The notes beneath the pieces were generated by a model that saw only the letters and a program-made list of their open reading frames with translations, had not been told where the DNA came from and did no database searches. Below, one piece after another: positions 51,572 to 60,485 of a stretch of 64,000 nucleotides of DNA. The stretch lies in contig PUFA01000066.1 in the NCBI GenBank assembly GCA_003508835.1, positions 620,001 to 684,000 of the forward strand, given 5' to 3'. Positions within the stretch are counted from its first letter, which is position 1. Each line of letters opens with the position of its first letter. This DNA is from Eonycteris spelaea (Eukaryota > Chordata > Mammalia > Chiroptera > Pteropodidae). Both the position numbers and the translations under genes were made by a program.

Positions 51572-52277
51572 CATGTGCGCGTGTGTGTACACAGAAAAAC
51601 TAGTAGCATGTTAAATATTAACAGTGAGATGAAAAGTATTTCAAAGTCTTAATTTTTTTCTTTATCTTTGAGTGTTCTATAACATGTATAATCAGAATAA
51701 ACTAATAAAATGTATTTGGGGAGCACACCCCAAGAATACTTAGGGCACTCATTTCCCTGTCTCCCCAGGCTTCCAGCTGGAGAATCAGAACCCCGTATTA
51801 CTTGACATTCCTTCTAAATCCCCCACTCCCAGACCAGAAGGTACAAACCTGTGCAATTAAGTGTTGCATATTATTTGCATGTGATTTGCACGTAATTTAC
51901 TCAGAAACCCTTCATGTGTGCTATTTTTACTTACAGTTCTGGCATTTTCCCCCTAATTTCTTTTCAAATTGGAACAAAGTTCTGCTTATGTCAGGGTGGG
52001 CAGGCAGCCTGAAAATTCTGACAGCAATTACCATCCTACCCATTCTGTCCCCCAGCTCAGGACCTGCCTCTAAGGACCCCAGGGCCCACATCCTCCCTGC
52101 CTAGCCCTGGGGATGTCCTCCAGCAAGTCCTAATACCCATCACCCTGCTCTGTCCTCCCAGCAAACTGCCCCTTTGCTTGAACATCCTTCTAAGCAAGGA
52201 GACCAAAGGGCCAAGCCTAGATTGTCCCCACAGCTGAAGCGGAACCCTCTTGGCTTCTGGTGTTTGAGTCGCTAACC

Positions 52278-52308
<31 letters not shown>

Positions 52309-53966
52309 CAAACAAAACATGAGGCACAGCCAGGCCTTGCTGAAAAATGGAGATGGAAAGAAACCAAAGGTTTGCAGGGAACTCAGATCAACTGGGAAAA
52401 TGCGATGCCTGGCCCCATCTCACGGGGCGAACTAGAATCTCTGCAAGTTGAGACTCGGGTACATTTTCTCGCCTCCCTCCAGTGACCTAAAATGCACCCA
52501 TGGCTGAGAATCCCCCACTTCTATCATCAAATAGGAAAAACATCAAAGAATTTAAGAACCTGAGAATATAGTGGAGGGTTAATGTTTTCAAATAGCTCAT
52601 GAGGCAGAACAGGGTGTGCTTAAAATTTCTCATGAAAATAACTTCGATTACCCGCAAGTATAGCACTGAATTCTGTACCAAATCTGCTCTCAGGAAAACC
52701 GACACCACCTCTCCCTCCGTCATCCTCATAGGTCTTCCTGGGTTGAGTTCCAGGGAAAGAAGCTAGCCAGCGTTTGGAGACATGGTGAATATCAAAGACT
52801 TTTCGCTGGTATTTGCTTGCCAAATGCTTATATTTGCATTCATGTAGATTAAACGAATATATGATGCATTTCCGTTGCACAGGTATCTTAGAAACCCCGC
52901 CTCTCAGAACCCTGGAATCTGAAAAGCTTAGACTCTTGAAATATAGGAATTTTTCGAATCTTCAAATAAGAGGTTTGGCATGGTGGAATCAACAATCGTG
53001 CCATCTGAGGGTCCTTCTTATTCTCAAGCCCGGATGGATGGCCCCCAGCCTCTGTTTAGACAGTTTTAGCGATGGGGAGACTTTACATTCTGGCAGAACC
53101 CATTCCATCCCCGGCCATGTGCATCACTGCAAAGCTTCTCACTGGACATGACAACCACAGACCAATGCCTCCAGTGGGGTTAGTTATTAAAGCAGATGCC
53201 GCAGCATGCCAGTCCTCTGCTCTTAGCTTTCCACTGACTCCGATCTCACTGGGGGGAAAAACTGGGGTCCTTATAATGGTTGCCTGAGTCTGGCCTCTTT
53301 CTCCTCTCGTCTCCTCCCACAATCTCCTCCACCTTCCTCACTCCAGCCTGCTGGTCTTTGAACCGTTCACCTTTGTACAGGCTATTCCCTCTCCCCGGAA
53401 TGCTCTTTCCTCCTGTGTCCACACAGATCGCTCTCTCACTTCTAGGCCTCTGCTCACATGTCACCTTATTAGAGAGGTCATACATCCCTGACCGATCCAT
53501 GTAAAATAGCGCCCACTCCTGTCACTTCCACCCCTTTATCTTGCTTTATTTTTATTTCGTAGCTTATCACACTGACATATCACATATTCCTTTGCTTTTC
53601 CCTTTACTGCTTATCTTCCCCACCAGAATGGGAGTCTCCCAGGGTAGAGACTTTGCTGGGTTTTGTGCGTTCCTGGGTCCCCAGGGCCTGACAAATAGAA
53701 GGCGCTCAACACACACCCCCTGGGTGTTGAATGAAGGAGGCGAGGAGCAGAAGGGGCAGAAACTCCAGTGCCAGGTCGGGGACACTTGCTTTTACCTTTT
53801 GAGCTGGCCGAGCAGGATGAGGTTGGGGGCAGTGCCCGTGAGAGTAGCGGTGCCACCAATGCTGGCCGAGTAGGGGATGGAGATGAGGAAACCCTTCCAG
53901 ATGTTTCTGCGATATTCTTCCTCCTTCTTGGAGCATGAAGCCTCCGCCTCCTCAGGGCAGTCTTTG
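30007..53966 (-). CDS. SLC13A3: SLC13A3 (NaDC3), last nine coding exons
   Basis: Na+-coupled dicarboxylate transporter of the plasma membrane (kidney, liver, brain), importing succinate, alpha-ketoglutarate and related acids. Nine minus-strand exons join in one frame: 53796-53966, 51361-51486, 49637-49729, 48616-48720, 44648-44745, 41684-41796, 34712-34873, 32195-32332 and 30007-30183. All have AG acceptors and GT donors, and exon lengths agree with codon phases throughout. Together they give 393 complete codons plus a stop; the human protein, as I recall it, has 602 residues, so roughly 205 N-terminal residues including the first SNT motif lie beyond 64,000. Visible family marks are the [11 protein letters not shown] sodium-site loop, the second SNT motif (FASNTAT), the SLC13 signature around [10 protein letters not shown], and two C-terminal N-glycosylation sequons. 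No stop or frameshift is seen. Assignment rests on residue-level similarity to recalled human NaDC3 and on OCSTAMP as neighbour; SLC13A2 and SLC13A5 are less similar. Confidence 0.96.
30184..32194. other. SLC13A3 last intron
   Basis: Contains a MIR trace at 30,360-30,510, a CAT-rich run at 30,441-30,460 and the composite microsatellite listed separately. The long minus-strand open frame across 31,569-32,564 is out of frame with the real exon at 32,195-32,332 and has no recognisable domain. Confidence 0.5.
30568..30679. repeat. Composite (CT)n-(CG)n-(CA)n microsatellite
   Basis: A CT-rich run, then alternating CGCGCGCGCG, then ten or more CA units. It lies about 390 bp upstream (in transcript sense) of the last SLC13A3 coding exon. 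Confidence 0.95.
32195..32332 (-). CDS. SLC13A3: SLC13A3 exon (probably exon 12), SLC13 signature
   Basis: 138 bp, phase 0 to phase 0, encoding [20 protein letters not shown] then [20 protein letters not shown]. The segment [17 protein letters not shown] fits the sodium:sulfate symporter family signature. Acceptor GCGCAG|GCCA, donor GACATG|GTGAGT. Confidence 0.96.
32700..32830 (+). mobile_element. MER5-type hAT element
   Basis: AACTTGAACGTGCATCAGCA TCAGCTGGAGG, GGCCCCACCTCACCCAGAGT TGCTGATT and GAATCTGCATTTCTGACAGG TG are MER5A/B phrases. Confidence 0.6.
33390..33720 (+). mobile_element. Old L1M 3' region
   Basis: GTAAAATGGCACACCTACTT TGGAAGGCAATT, TTCTAGGAATGTATCCAGAT and ATAACAGAATATTCTTCAGT CATTGACA are in L1M 3' order. 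Confidence 0.7.
34165..34372 (+). mobile_element. MER20 (hAT)
   Basis: GTGGTTTTCAACTGTGGATG ATTTTG, GGGACATTTGGCAATGTCTG AAGACATTTTTGATGG and GGCCAGGGTGCTGCTAAACC follow MER20. Confidence 0.85.
34712..34873 (-). CDS. SLC13A3: SLC13A3 exon (probably exon 11), second SNT motif
   Basis: 162 bp, phase 0 to phase 0, starting [20 protein letters not shown] and including [21 protein letters not shown] here is the second of the two Ser-Asn-Thr motifs that bind Na+ and carboxylate in this family. Acceptor CTGCAG|GAGT, donor GAGCTG|GTGAGG. Confidence 0.96.
34874..41683. other. Largest SLC13A3 intron in the window (6.8 kb)
   Basis: A very AT-rich segment at 35,040-35,280; MIR copies at 35,310-35,460 (-), 36,830-37,010 (+), 37,420-37,570 (+), 37,600-37,800 (-), 39,280-39,470 (-), 39,520-39,650 (+), 40,190-40,430 (-), 40,580-40,700 (+), 40,780-40,990 (+) and 41,170-41,370 (+); antisense L2 at 38,190-38,660; an A-rich simple stretch at 39,705-39,750. 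No exon besides those listed. Confidence 0.6.
38190..38660 (-). mobile_element. L2 LINE, antisense
   Basis: TCCCTCAGGGAAACAACATT CTAATAAGAGAGACACC, CAGGAGGTCCTTTCTGTGTT GGTGACC and AGCATTCAGTAGAGAGAAAG CAATGCCAAGG follow antisense L2. Confidence 0.65.
41684..41796 (-). CDS. SLC13A3: SLC13A3 exon (probably exon 10)
   Basis: 113 bp, phase 1 to phase 0, encoding [20 protein letters not shown] then [18 protein letters not shown]. The glycine-rich LLLGGGFA stretch is highly conserved in SLC13 transporters. Acceptor TGCCCAG|CTCC, donor TGCGAG|GTAG. Confidence 0.96.
42300..42380 (+). mobile_element. hAT-like non-autonomous element, fragment
   Basis: GGGGCGTCAGCGAATTTTTT CTGTAAAGAG and GGATAATTTAGGCTCCACAG match the left end of the family; the rest is missing or too diverged to follow. 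Confidence 0.5.
42900..43400. other. Purine-rich strand-asymmetric stretch
   Basis: About 500 bp in which the plus strand is dominated by A and G (AAGCAGCAGAAGCTGTGGAA, GAAGAAGCTATAAAGACGC). No exon or named repeat recognised. Within a SLC13A3 intron. Confidence 0.6.
44079..44196 (-). repeat. 5S rRNA-derived retroposon (SINE-like)
   Basis: A full-length copy of 5S rRNA on the minus strand, beginning GTCTACGGCCAT at 44196 and ending GTAGGC at 44079, followed by an A-rich tail (44061-44078). By eye about 14 substitutions in 118 positions relative to human 5S. The internal promoter elements are nearly intact (box A AAGCGAAGCAGGGTC, box C GGTTAGTTCTTGGATGGGA). The A tail marks it as retrotransposed, not as an array gene. 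It sits in a SLC13A3 intron against the edge of a hAT-like element. Confidence 0.85.
44197..44460 (+). mobile_element. hAT-like non-autonomous DNA element
   Basis: Matches the common mammalian element that starts CAAACTTTTTCTGTAAAGG and contains the ATATTTTAGGCTTTG core and an AAAACTTTATTTA stretch. Here the left end reads AAAGTTTTTTGTTAAGGAC, directly abutting the 5S retroposon. I do not assign the family name. Confidence 0.55.
44648..44745 (-). CDS. SLC13A3: SLC13A3 exon (probably exon 9)
   Basis: 98 bp, phase 2 to phase 1, encoding [20 protein letters not shown] then [12 protein letters not shown], a membrane segment and a short loop. Acceptor TGTAG|GTTT, consensus donor AAAG|GTAAGT. The 5S-derived retroposon lies about 450 bp downstream in the next intron. 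Confidence 0.95.
45230..46290. repeat. MIR plus old L1/HAL1 3' fragment
   Basis: Antisense MIR at 45,230-45,440 (GATGAGGAATCCAAGACTCA), then a plus-strand L1M/HAL1-like segment at 45,460-46,290 (ATCCAGTAATTGTACTCCTA GGAATTTATCC, GGATGTTCATTATCGATAAG). In a SLC13A3 intron. Confidence 0.6.
47388..47705 (+). mobile_element. hAT-like non-autonomous element, near full length
   Basis: Runs from GGGCCAGTAAATGTCTCCTT TACTGTAAAAGG through GTTGCAATAAAACTTTATTT G to TTTGGTTTGCAGACCCCTGT CC. Both inverted ends are present, making it one of the best-preserved copies here. Confidence 0.75.
48000..48380 (+). mobile_element. L2 LINE 3' part
   Basis: CAACAAGACCCTGCATGCTT TGGCCCTTGCCTGCC and the final GTCGCCCGCATCAAGCATAA TGCTTAGCACATAAATGG match L2. 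Confidence 0.6.
48616..48720 (-). CDS. SLC13A3: SLC13A3 exon (probably exon 8)
   Basis: 105 bp, phase 2 to phase 2, encoding [20 protein letters not shown] followed by [15 protein letters not shown]: one membrane segment and the extracellular loop behind it. Acceptor CATAG|GTTT, donor CCTGG|GTGAGC. Confidence 0.95.
49637..49729 (-). CDS. SLC13A3: SLC13A3 exon (probably exon 7)
   Basis: 93 bp, phase 2 to phase 2, encoding [19 protein letters not shown] and then [12 protein letters not shown]. This is the charged cytosolic loop between membrane segments. Acceptor TTTCAG|GGGC, donor ATCAA|GTGCGT. Confidence 0.95.
49960..51125 (+). mobile_element. Old L1M ORF2 3' part
   Basis: GTGCTGGTTTTTGACAAGGG TACCAAGACC, CAACAAACGCTGCTTGGGCA ACTGGATGG and AGACCTAAATGTAAGAGCTA AACC are landmarks of L1M. 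The frame is broken several times. Lies in the intron between 49,730 and 51,360. Confidence 0.85.
51361..51486 (-). CDS. SLC13A3: SLC13A3 exon (probably exon 6)
   Basis: 126 bp, phase 2 to phase 2, starting [17 protein letters not shown] and running through one hydrophobic membrane segment ([20 protein letters not shown]). Acceptor CTCCAG|TTTC, donor CTGAG|GTACCC. A long CA repeat (read on the minus strand) ends only about 45 nt upstream of the acceptor. Confidence 0.95.
51532..51590. repeat. (GT)n microsatellite beside an SLC13A3 acceptor
   Basis: Seventeen or so uninterrupted GT units, then mixed TGCGTGCATG. On the transcribed strand it is a CA repeat ending about 45 nt before the exon at 51,361-51,486. 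Confidence 0.95.
52277..52319. repeat. (ACAAA)n simple repeat
   Basis: Eight ACAAA-type units in an SLC13A3 intron. No SINE body is visible next to it. Confidence 0.9.
53250..53730 (+). mobile_element. L2 LINE 3' end
   Basis: CGGAATGCTCTTTCCTCCTG TG, CTGCTCACATGTCACCTTAT TAGAGAGGTC and the terminal GGGCCTGACAAATAGAAGGC GCTCAACA are L2 3' phrases. It ends about 65 bp downstream of the SLC13A3 exon donor at 53,796. Confidence 0.75.
53796..53966 (-). CDS. SLC13A3: SLC13A3 exon (probably exon 5 of 13)
   Basis: 171 bp, phase 2 to phase 2. It starts in an acidic, lysine-rich cytosolic loop ([20 protein letters not shown]), then encodes [16 protein letters not shown] and the conserved [16 protein letters not shown] stretch, which belongs to the sodium/substrate-binding core of SLC13 transporters. 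Acceptor reads TTCAAAG, donor AAAAG|GTAAAAG. The acidic loop looks about five residues shorter than the human one I recall. The preceding exon was not found up to 64,000. Confidence 0.95.
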
Positions 53967-54069
53967 CTTTGAACAAACCCAGAGAGAAGCCATTCAGAAC
54001 ACACTCAGAACTGCTGACCTCATAGGAAAGAGCTCACACCTTGCCTGAGTTGGGGGAGCTAAGTGGTCT

Positions 54070-54660
54070 TTCTAGAAGATAATTTGGCACGGGCATCAAG
54101 AACCTCTAAAACGCGCACCCCTTCAGCTCAGAATTTATCCTAAAAAATATTTGGTCAGGTGCCTTGGGTGTGAGCACAAGAGAGTTCACCGTGGTACTAA
54201 ATATAAATTGAAAACAACCTAAATCTTCATCAAAATGGAATTGGTTAAACAAAGATGATTCTCTTTCTATATGCAGCTATTAAAAATGATGATTTAGGTG
54301 AGTATGTATTAAGATGAAAAATGTCCATCATATAAATGAAAAGGTGGGTAACAGCACTAGCTTTTTTTTTTTAATACTCACATATTTCCTGAATATATGA
54401 GTATTAATAAAATCTAGAATGGCATAAAAAGTCATTTTGGTGCCTTTTTGGGGGTGGAATTATGGATTTTTTTCTCTTTTATTTTTTATTTGTATTTTCT
54501 GGGCCATGTTGACACAAATATATTGAAATGAAAAGATGTTAACTACACTTCTTTAAGTGAAATAGCAGGTTACAAAATGGCATATATAGCATTACAAAGT
54601 TTTATTTAAAAATGCATTTATGTATATAGGGAGATATCAAGAAATTATCTAGAACAGTAT
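54070..54660 (+). mobile_element. Old L1/HAL1 3' region
   Basis: AGATAATTTGGCACGGGCAT CAAG, CAGAATTTATCCTAAAAAAT AT and ATTGAAAACAACCTAAATCT TCATC appear in L1M/HAL1 3' order. Confidence 0.65.
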
Positions 54661-55029
54661 CCACATCACTGTTTTAATCTATCCCTGGGAGTGAGATGCG
54701 GAGCCCATTTTTCTTTTCGTTTAAGAGTGTAGAATGTTTCTAAGTGAATGGAATCAGAATTGCTCCTGTGTAACAAATCAATCTTTTTAAAGGATAAAAG
54801 ACACCTCAAACTCCTTCTGGACTTAATTGCTACATGAGGGGCCCCTTCTCCAGTGGGTAATGGGGACTCAATCTTCAATCTGAAAAGAAAACAAGGACTA
54901 TAAGCAGCTGGAGACCAAGGTCATAATCCGACTTGTCGGGGTGAGCGGCCCGATTAGGGACTGTGGCCCATCTCAGATCTGGGAACCCAACTGGACTGAG
55001 CCTCACAGTGAGAATGGGAAAGGGGAAGT

Positions 55030-55240
55030 GGCCCTAGGGATCATCTAGTGCCATCCCTTCTTTGCTCAGATGGGGAAACTGAGGCCCAGGGAGGCGACAG
55101 GGTTTGCATTTGATGAACATGGAGCTCCAGAGAGTGGGATCAGGTCTTTTCCAAAATTGAGCATGAGCTCCATATAGACAGATGGTTAAACTGATTCCCA
55201 GGCCGCATGGCAGTGAGTGGCTGGGCCAGACACAGAGCCC
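55030..55240 (-). repeat. MIR SINE, antisense
   Basis: GCTCAGATGGGGAAACTGAG GCCCAGGGAGG and CATGGCAGTGAGTGGCTGGG CCAG follow antisense MIR. Confidence 0.6.
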
Positions 55241-55339
55241 ATAGCTCAGTGCTGGCCTCAAAGCCCCGACTGCTGCCAGGAAGGAACACGGGCTACAGGA
55301 TAAAACAGTTAGATGTAAGATCATGCTCCTCCTCTGCTA

Positions 55340-55850
55340 TCCCTCCGTCAGCTCCCATTTCACTCAAAGTCAAGGCTACATCAACGGCCTGTGAGGTCCC
55401 ACCTGCTCTGTCCCTCCACCACTGCTCTCGGGCCACACTGACACCACCTCCTACCATGCACTCGCCCAGCTCCAACCGCACTGGCTTCCTGTCTGCTCTG
55501 GACTCTTAGGAACCCTGCACCTGCTGGTCCCCCTGTTGAGAACACTCCACAGATCGTCCATGACTCCTGACCTTCTACAGGTATCTGCTCGGGCATGACC
55601 TTGTAGGCAGGCCTCCCCTGACCACCCGTTTTAAAACTGCCCTTCCCCACTCCCAGGACCCAGCTCTCTTCCTGCTTTGTCCTCCTGCATAGCACTCACC
55701 ACCCATCTGACACATTACGAATTTTACTCGTGTAGCGGTTCCTTGACTAAGTGCCACAGGGCTGGGATTTTTTTGTCTATTCATTGCTGTGTCCCTGACA
55801 GTGCAAGGCTCATCCTAAGCTCTCATAAATATTTGTTGAAAGGATGAAAC
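55340..55850 (+). mobile_element. L2 LINE, long 3' part
   Basis: CCAGCTCCAACCGCACTGGC TTCCTG, GGCAGGCCTCCCCTGACCAC CCGTTTTAAAACTGC and TCATAAATATTTGTTGAAAG GATGAA reach the L2 3' terminus. Confidence 0.8.
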
Positions 55851-56527
55851 AGACCTGGTCGATGCCCGGCAATGCCTTGAGCAAGTCACTTTACTTCCTG
55901 CTATTTCATCACCATTAAATCGAGATAATGATGTCGTTAACAACAAGCCTTACCATCAGTGAGGGTAGGGCCTCGCGACCTATTGTGTTGATATTTTCTC
56001 ATTTAACCTCAAATGACCCTATAAGGTGGGTTCTGATATCTTGTCCAGTTGGCAGGTGAAACTAACTGAGGCTTACCTGCTCTTCTGGCCCCCCCCAGAA
56101 CTCTAGAGTTATGAACTCCTCCCCTGCCCTGGCCACATTTATATGTTTTAGGGGTCTATGGAGGTCCATGCCTAAGCCCAAAAGATGAGTGGTGAAAACT
56201 TGGGCAATTAGGTCATCTGGAGAAAAATTCAGAAATGGGAGGAGGTTGCTTGCAGCACTGAATTCTTGTTCATCGTTTCCTTGGATCGAGCTCTGGCTCC
56301 TCTATGACTTTTACCAGGAACTCACTCTCCTGTGCTGGCAAGAAATTGTATCTCCATGGGCACAGGGTGCAGGCTGTTCGTCGGCACAGCGGCTAGGAGA
56401 AAAGAGCATAATGTCTTTAGTGCCATGCGAACAAAACAGGAGCATGCCCATCCTTTTACAGCCAAAAGTCAAGAGTGCTTCCTCTGGCTGCACTCTTTGC
56501 CAAGGATTCCATACTGATCACTGAGTC

Positions 56528-56786
56528 GAATGAATGAATGAATGAATGAGGCACTGGACATTACATTTTCTGATCCCACCCACCCCTATTTGGAGATGAC
56601 ACTCATGCCTGTAAGCAGGGAGTTAGTTGCAAGACTGCCTGACAACCTATAACTCAAGCCTGCATAGGTTTACCTGAACAGCCATTGCCAAAGAGATGTT
56701 TGGGAAAGACTAGCTATGAATGGTAATGGACCAGCAAGGGGATGGATGACTCCAATCTTCCATTCATTCATTCATTCATTCATTCA
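56528..56786. repeat. (GAAT)n and (ATTC)n pair
   Basis: GAAT units at 56,528-56,549 and ATTC units at 56,761-56,786 are reverse complements of each other, about 210 bp apart. The second is the usual ATTCATTC start of the antisense L2 that follows; the first probably the tail end of a sense L2-like piece. Confidence 0.75.
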
Positions 56787-58150
56787 AAAAGGGTTTATTG
56801 AGCACCTACAATGTGCTCTTGATTAAGAGCTTGGGGTACACAGTGAACAATATAAAACAAGATCCCTGTTCCCATGAAGTTTATATTCTAGAAGGGGAGA
56901 CAGACAATAAATACACAAAAAAATTTCAGGTAGTGAAGAAAGTGATGGAGGAAATAAAACCGGGCCACGTGATGGAAAACAATTGCAGAGTAGGAATGGG
57001 GAGCAGGTGGCCTACTGTAATCAGGTCAACAGAGGGACACCATAAGCTGATGGCACTTGATCTGAGATTTCAAGGATAAAAAGGAGCCAGTCTCATGAAG
57101 AGCCATGATGAGAACTATCCAGGCAACAGGAACAGCAAATGCAAAGGCCCTGGGGTAAGAAACTTGGTAGAGTTGAGGAACCATGAGAAGGCCAGTGTGC
57201 TGGGAAGTAGTGAGTAGGGAATGCCTAGAGGAGACGGGAAGTGGGAGTTGGGTAGATCAAGGTCAGCAGAAATCAGAAGTCAAATCAAGGATGGCAAACT
57301 CTGCAGGATTTAGCACCCAAGATTAGCATGTGACTGATATTTTGCGAACATCCCTGAGCCCGGTAGGGGAGAATGGACCACAGGGGTGGGCAAAAATGGA
57401 AGCTGGGAGACAAGTTCAGAATCTATTGCATTTTCCAGGTAAGATGATGATCACTGCACTAGGCTAGTGGTGATAGAGATGCTGAGAGTGAATAAGTTCC
57501 AGTTCTGTGTTTCAGTTCTTAGATGAGAGCTTGGTGCAACTTGGAGCCCAGGGCCAGAACTCAGTCACGTGAACCCTAACCAATCAATCCATCAATAAGG
57601 TCACTGAGGACAAGACAGGAAAACCCATGTCTTGTGGAGCTTCCCTTCTGGTAGGAGGACAGGCCATAAACAAATACGTCTCTATATCCAGTAAGAAGGA
57701 AATGAGTATCAAGGAGAAAAATGAAGCAGGGAAGGGGACAGATATTCTGGGATGGGACACCTTTTTTAAAGGATGGTCAGGAAAAGTCTGACTGAGGACG
57801 TAACATTAAACAGAAATCTGAAGAAGGGGAAGGGGCAATAAAGAGCAGGTGCAAAGGCCCTGAGGTGAGAGTGTGTCTGGTGTGTCCAGAGCAGAAAGGA
57901 GACCAGCGGGGCTGGAGGGGCCTGAGGGAGTGGGAGAGGAGGGGAGGTGACGTGAGAGAAGTGGCAAGGGGTGGGGGTGGCAGAAAATGGGCTGATCGGA
58001 CAGGGGTTTGGGGGATCAGAGCAAAAACTTTGGCTTCTGAGTCAGATGGAGCAGAGCCAGGGCAGTGTTTGAGCAGAGGAGTCGGAACAGGACCTGACTT
58101 TGTTTTTGGATTTGATAGGTCAGTCTCCCTAGGAGTCTTGATAGTGGTTT
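56787..58150 (-). mobile_element. L2 LINE, antisense, two segments
   Basis: First segment to about 57,290 (TTTATTGAGCACCTACAATG TGC, GGGGAGACAGACAATAAATA). A second overlapping copy covers about 57,600-58,150 (GGAGCTTCCCTTCTGGTAGG AGGACAGGCC, GCAAAGGCCCTGAGGTGAGA). The 160-codon minus-strand frame at 57,777-58,259 lies in this repeat. Confidence 0.75.
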
Positions 58151-58307
58151 GAAGATAAGAAAAATTGAAGAGACTATAAATTCCTGCAGCTGAAATCATC
58201 ACCGAGGGCAAAAGAACCCATTCCTGGGCATTGGGCATTTGACTGGTCACTGAACACATGGGTTCTTGTTCAGATCATAGCTCTATCACTTACTATGTGA
58301 ACTTCGA

Positions 58308-58535
58308 TCAGTGGTTTCAAATGAAGGCCAATTCTACCTCCAAGGAACATTGAGCAATGTGTGGAGTCATTTTCGGTTGTCACAACCGGGTGGGGGTGTA
58401 GGGGTGTAATACTGGCATCCAGTGGGCAGAGGCCAGGGATGCTGCCCAACATCCTACAGTGCACAGAACAGCCCCCCACAACAGAGAAGTAACCCAACCC
58501 AAATGTCCATGGTGCTGAAGTTGAGAAACCCTGGT
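58308..58535 (+). mobile_element. MER20 (hAT) inserted in a MIR
   Basis: ACATTGAGCAATGTGTGGAG TCATTTTCGGTTGTCACAAC C, GCCAACATCC-type centre and GCTGAAGTTGAGAAACCCTG G match MER20. MIR-like sequence before (CTCTATCACTTACTATGTGA) and after (TCTCTTAATCTCTGCATACC TCAG) is continuous across it. Confidence 0.75.
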
Positions 58536-58639
58536 TTGGATAAATCTCTTAATCTCTGCATACCTCAGTTCTTTAATTCATAAAATGGAAGTAAGAATTC
58601 TCCAAGGTTGTCAAGAGGATTAAGGAGTTGACTCATTTG

Positions 58640-58985
58640 CTATAGGCTTGTTTTGCATGTCCCCAAAATTCATATGTTGAAACCTAATCCCCGATGTGAT
58701 GGTGCTAGGAGGTGGGCCTTTGGGGGTGATGAGGTCATGAGGGTGGAACCCTCATGAATGGGATCAGTGCCCTTATAAAAGGGCCCACGCCCAGCCCTCT
58801 TGTCCTTCCCTCCATGTGAGGACACAGTGAGAAAACGGCCATCTGTGAACCAGGACGTGGGCTCTCGCCAGACACCGATTCTGCTGGCACTCGATCTTGG
58901 ACTTCCCTACCTCCAGAACTGTGTGAAATAAATACCCGGCCGATGGCGTTTTTGTTCTAGCAACCTGAGTACACTAAAACGCCAT
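58640..58985 (+). mobile_element. MaLR-type solo LTR
   Basis: AATTCATATGTTGAAACCTA ATCCCCGATGTGATGG, GAGGTCATGAGGGTGGAACC C, AGTGCCCTTATAAAAGGGCC C and AACTGTGTGAAATAAATACC are characteristic. No viral genes accompany it. Confidence 0.7.
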
Positions 58986-58992
58986 TTAAGGC

Positions 58993-59330
58993 AGGGCTGG
59001 CAAACTTCTGTAAAAGGCCGGACAGTCAATATTTTAGGTTTTAGAGGCCGTATGGTCTCTGCCATTACCTGCTGGACTCTGCCGCGATACGATGCGTAAA
59101 CGAATAAGTGTGGCGAAACCTTTATTTTTGAACACTGGAATTTGAATTTCATATAATTTTCCCATGTCACAAAACATGTGTCTTCTTTTGGTTTATTTCA
59201 ACCTTTTAAAAAAATGTATAAGCTGTTCTTAACTCACAAGCTGCACCAGAAAACAAACAAACAAACAAACAAAGAAAAAACAACAGGAGGTAGGCTAGAT
59301 TTGGTGGGCTGAAGTTTGCCCATGGTTTAA
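58993..59330 (+). mobile_element. hAT-like non-autonomous element
   Basis: GGGCTGGCAAACTTCTGTAA AAGGCCGGACAGTCAATATT TTAGG at the left and GGGCTGAAGTTTGCCCATGG at the right are the inverted ends. It contains an (AAAC)n run at 59,250-59,273. Confidence 0.75.
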
Positions 59331-60334
59331 GGAATTTCACAGGACTCTGAATGCTAGCAAGGATTTAGTTTAATGTAGGGTACTCTTCAAAAAGAATAAA
59401 ACGGTGGCCCCTGACATGTGCAAGTGGTCTCACCCACAGCGCCATGTTGTTCTCTCATTGGACCTAAATAATCTTGCACATCACCGACCTCAAAGTCACT
59501 CTGAACTGAGATTGACAAAATGAGCCAAAGCAAGGATGCTTCATAAACCTGTCTAGCACAAAGCCACTTGCCACTGGCAAGTAAGAGTGACAGGAATCCC
59601 CAGCTCTTGCTAGGTGAATGGTTGCTACTTCGTCATGTAATCACTGAATTGTCCCCGATTTCTGACAGCACTCAATCCAGAGAAATCGCCGTTTCCTCAA
59701 ACAGCCCCCCGACGTGACCCAAGCAAAGCCGAAGTCCCATGAGAGGTCCTTTCTGACGCCCTCTTGCTGACACGATCGAGCTCGCCCCCTGCGTGTGCTG
59801 TCTCTCACTGTGGCAACAGAAGCAAACCCAACCTGTCCAACTACCGATGTGTTCTGGGATCTTCGACCACGTGGGCGGGGAGGAAGGGTCCAGACGCCAG
59901 CTTCAGTTCTTTTCCAGTCTCACCCAGGGCTTTGGGGAAGTCCCACCCCCTCTCCGCTCTGGGCTAACTGCGCCTTTCCTGTTGGTACCACAAGGGAGGA
60001 GGATGCCTTGGCGGCTGACTGTGTCATTTTTACTGTGCCTGAGGCTGGCCCTGCTGACCAGCAGCCAAAGTCTGAAGACTAAATGCAGATCGGTTCACCC
60101 TGGGCCATGAGGATGAGGGCCCCGGGGCCCCTGCGATGGGAATACGGTCTACGAGTGATGCACGCAGCCAGAGGCCGGGGCACTGAAGCAGGAAGTGAAA
60201 GTCTGTTAATAAAACACTGATGCCACGGGGCAAGATTGCTCCCCAGGGCATGGCCAGACAGAGAGAACTCTGACCCAGTGACCCCCACCCCAGCCCCCAC
60301 CCGTCTGTAGCTCACTCTGTACCCTTCCTCTGCA
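59331..60334. other. SLC13A3 intron, unassigned
   Basis: No exon with flanking splice sites and SLC13 similarity. Overlapping open frames of about 100 codons at 59,764-60,110 lack domains. The upstream SLC13A3 exon carrying the first SNT motif is not present here or further right. Confidence 0.45.
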
Positions 60335-60485
60335 GCCCTGGGTAAACGGTAGAATTTCCCGAAAGTGCCCAGGCCCCACCCTCTAGAGGTTCTGGTTTCG
60401 TGGCTCTGGAGTGAGGCTGGGGCCTCAGTATTTTAGAAAAAGCTCTGTGGGGTGACTCTTTTGGGCAGCCGGGGTAGAGAACAAC
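60335..60485 (+). mobile_element. MER5-type hAT element
   Basis: CCAGGCCCCACCCTCTAGAG GTTCTGGTT and GGGGCCTCAGTATTTTAGAA AAAGC follow MER5A. Confidence 0.5.

Noticed and set aside
57777..58259. 160-codon minus-strand open frame
   Set aside because: Falls within an antisense L2 copy; no start context, domain or splice support.
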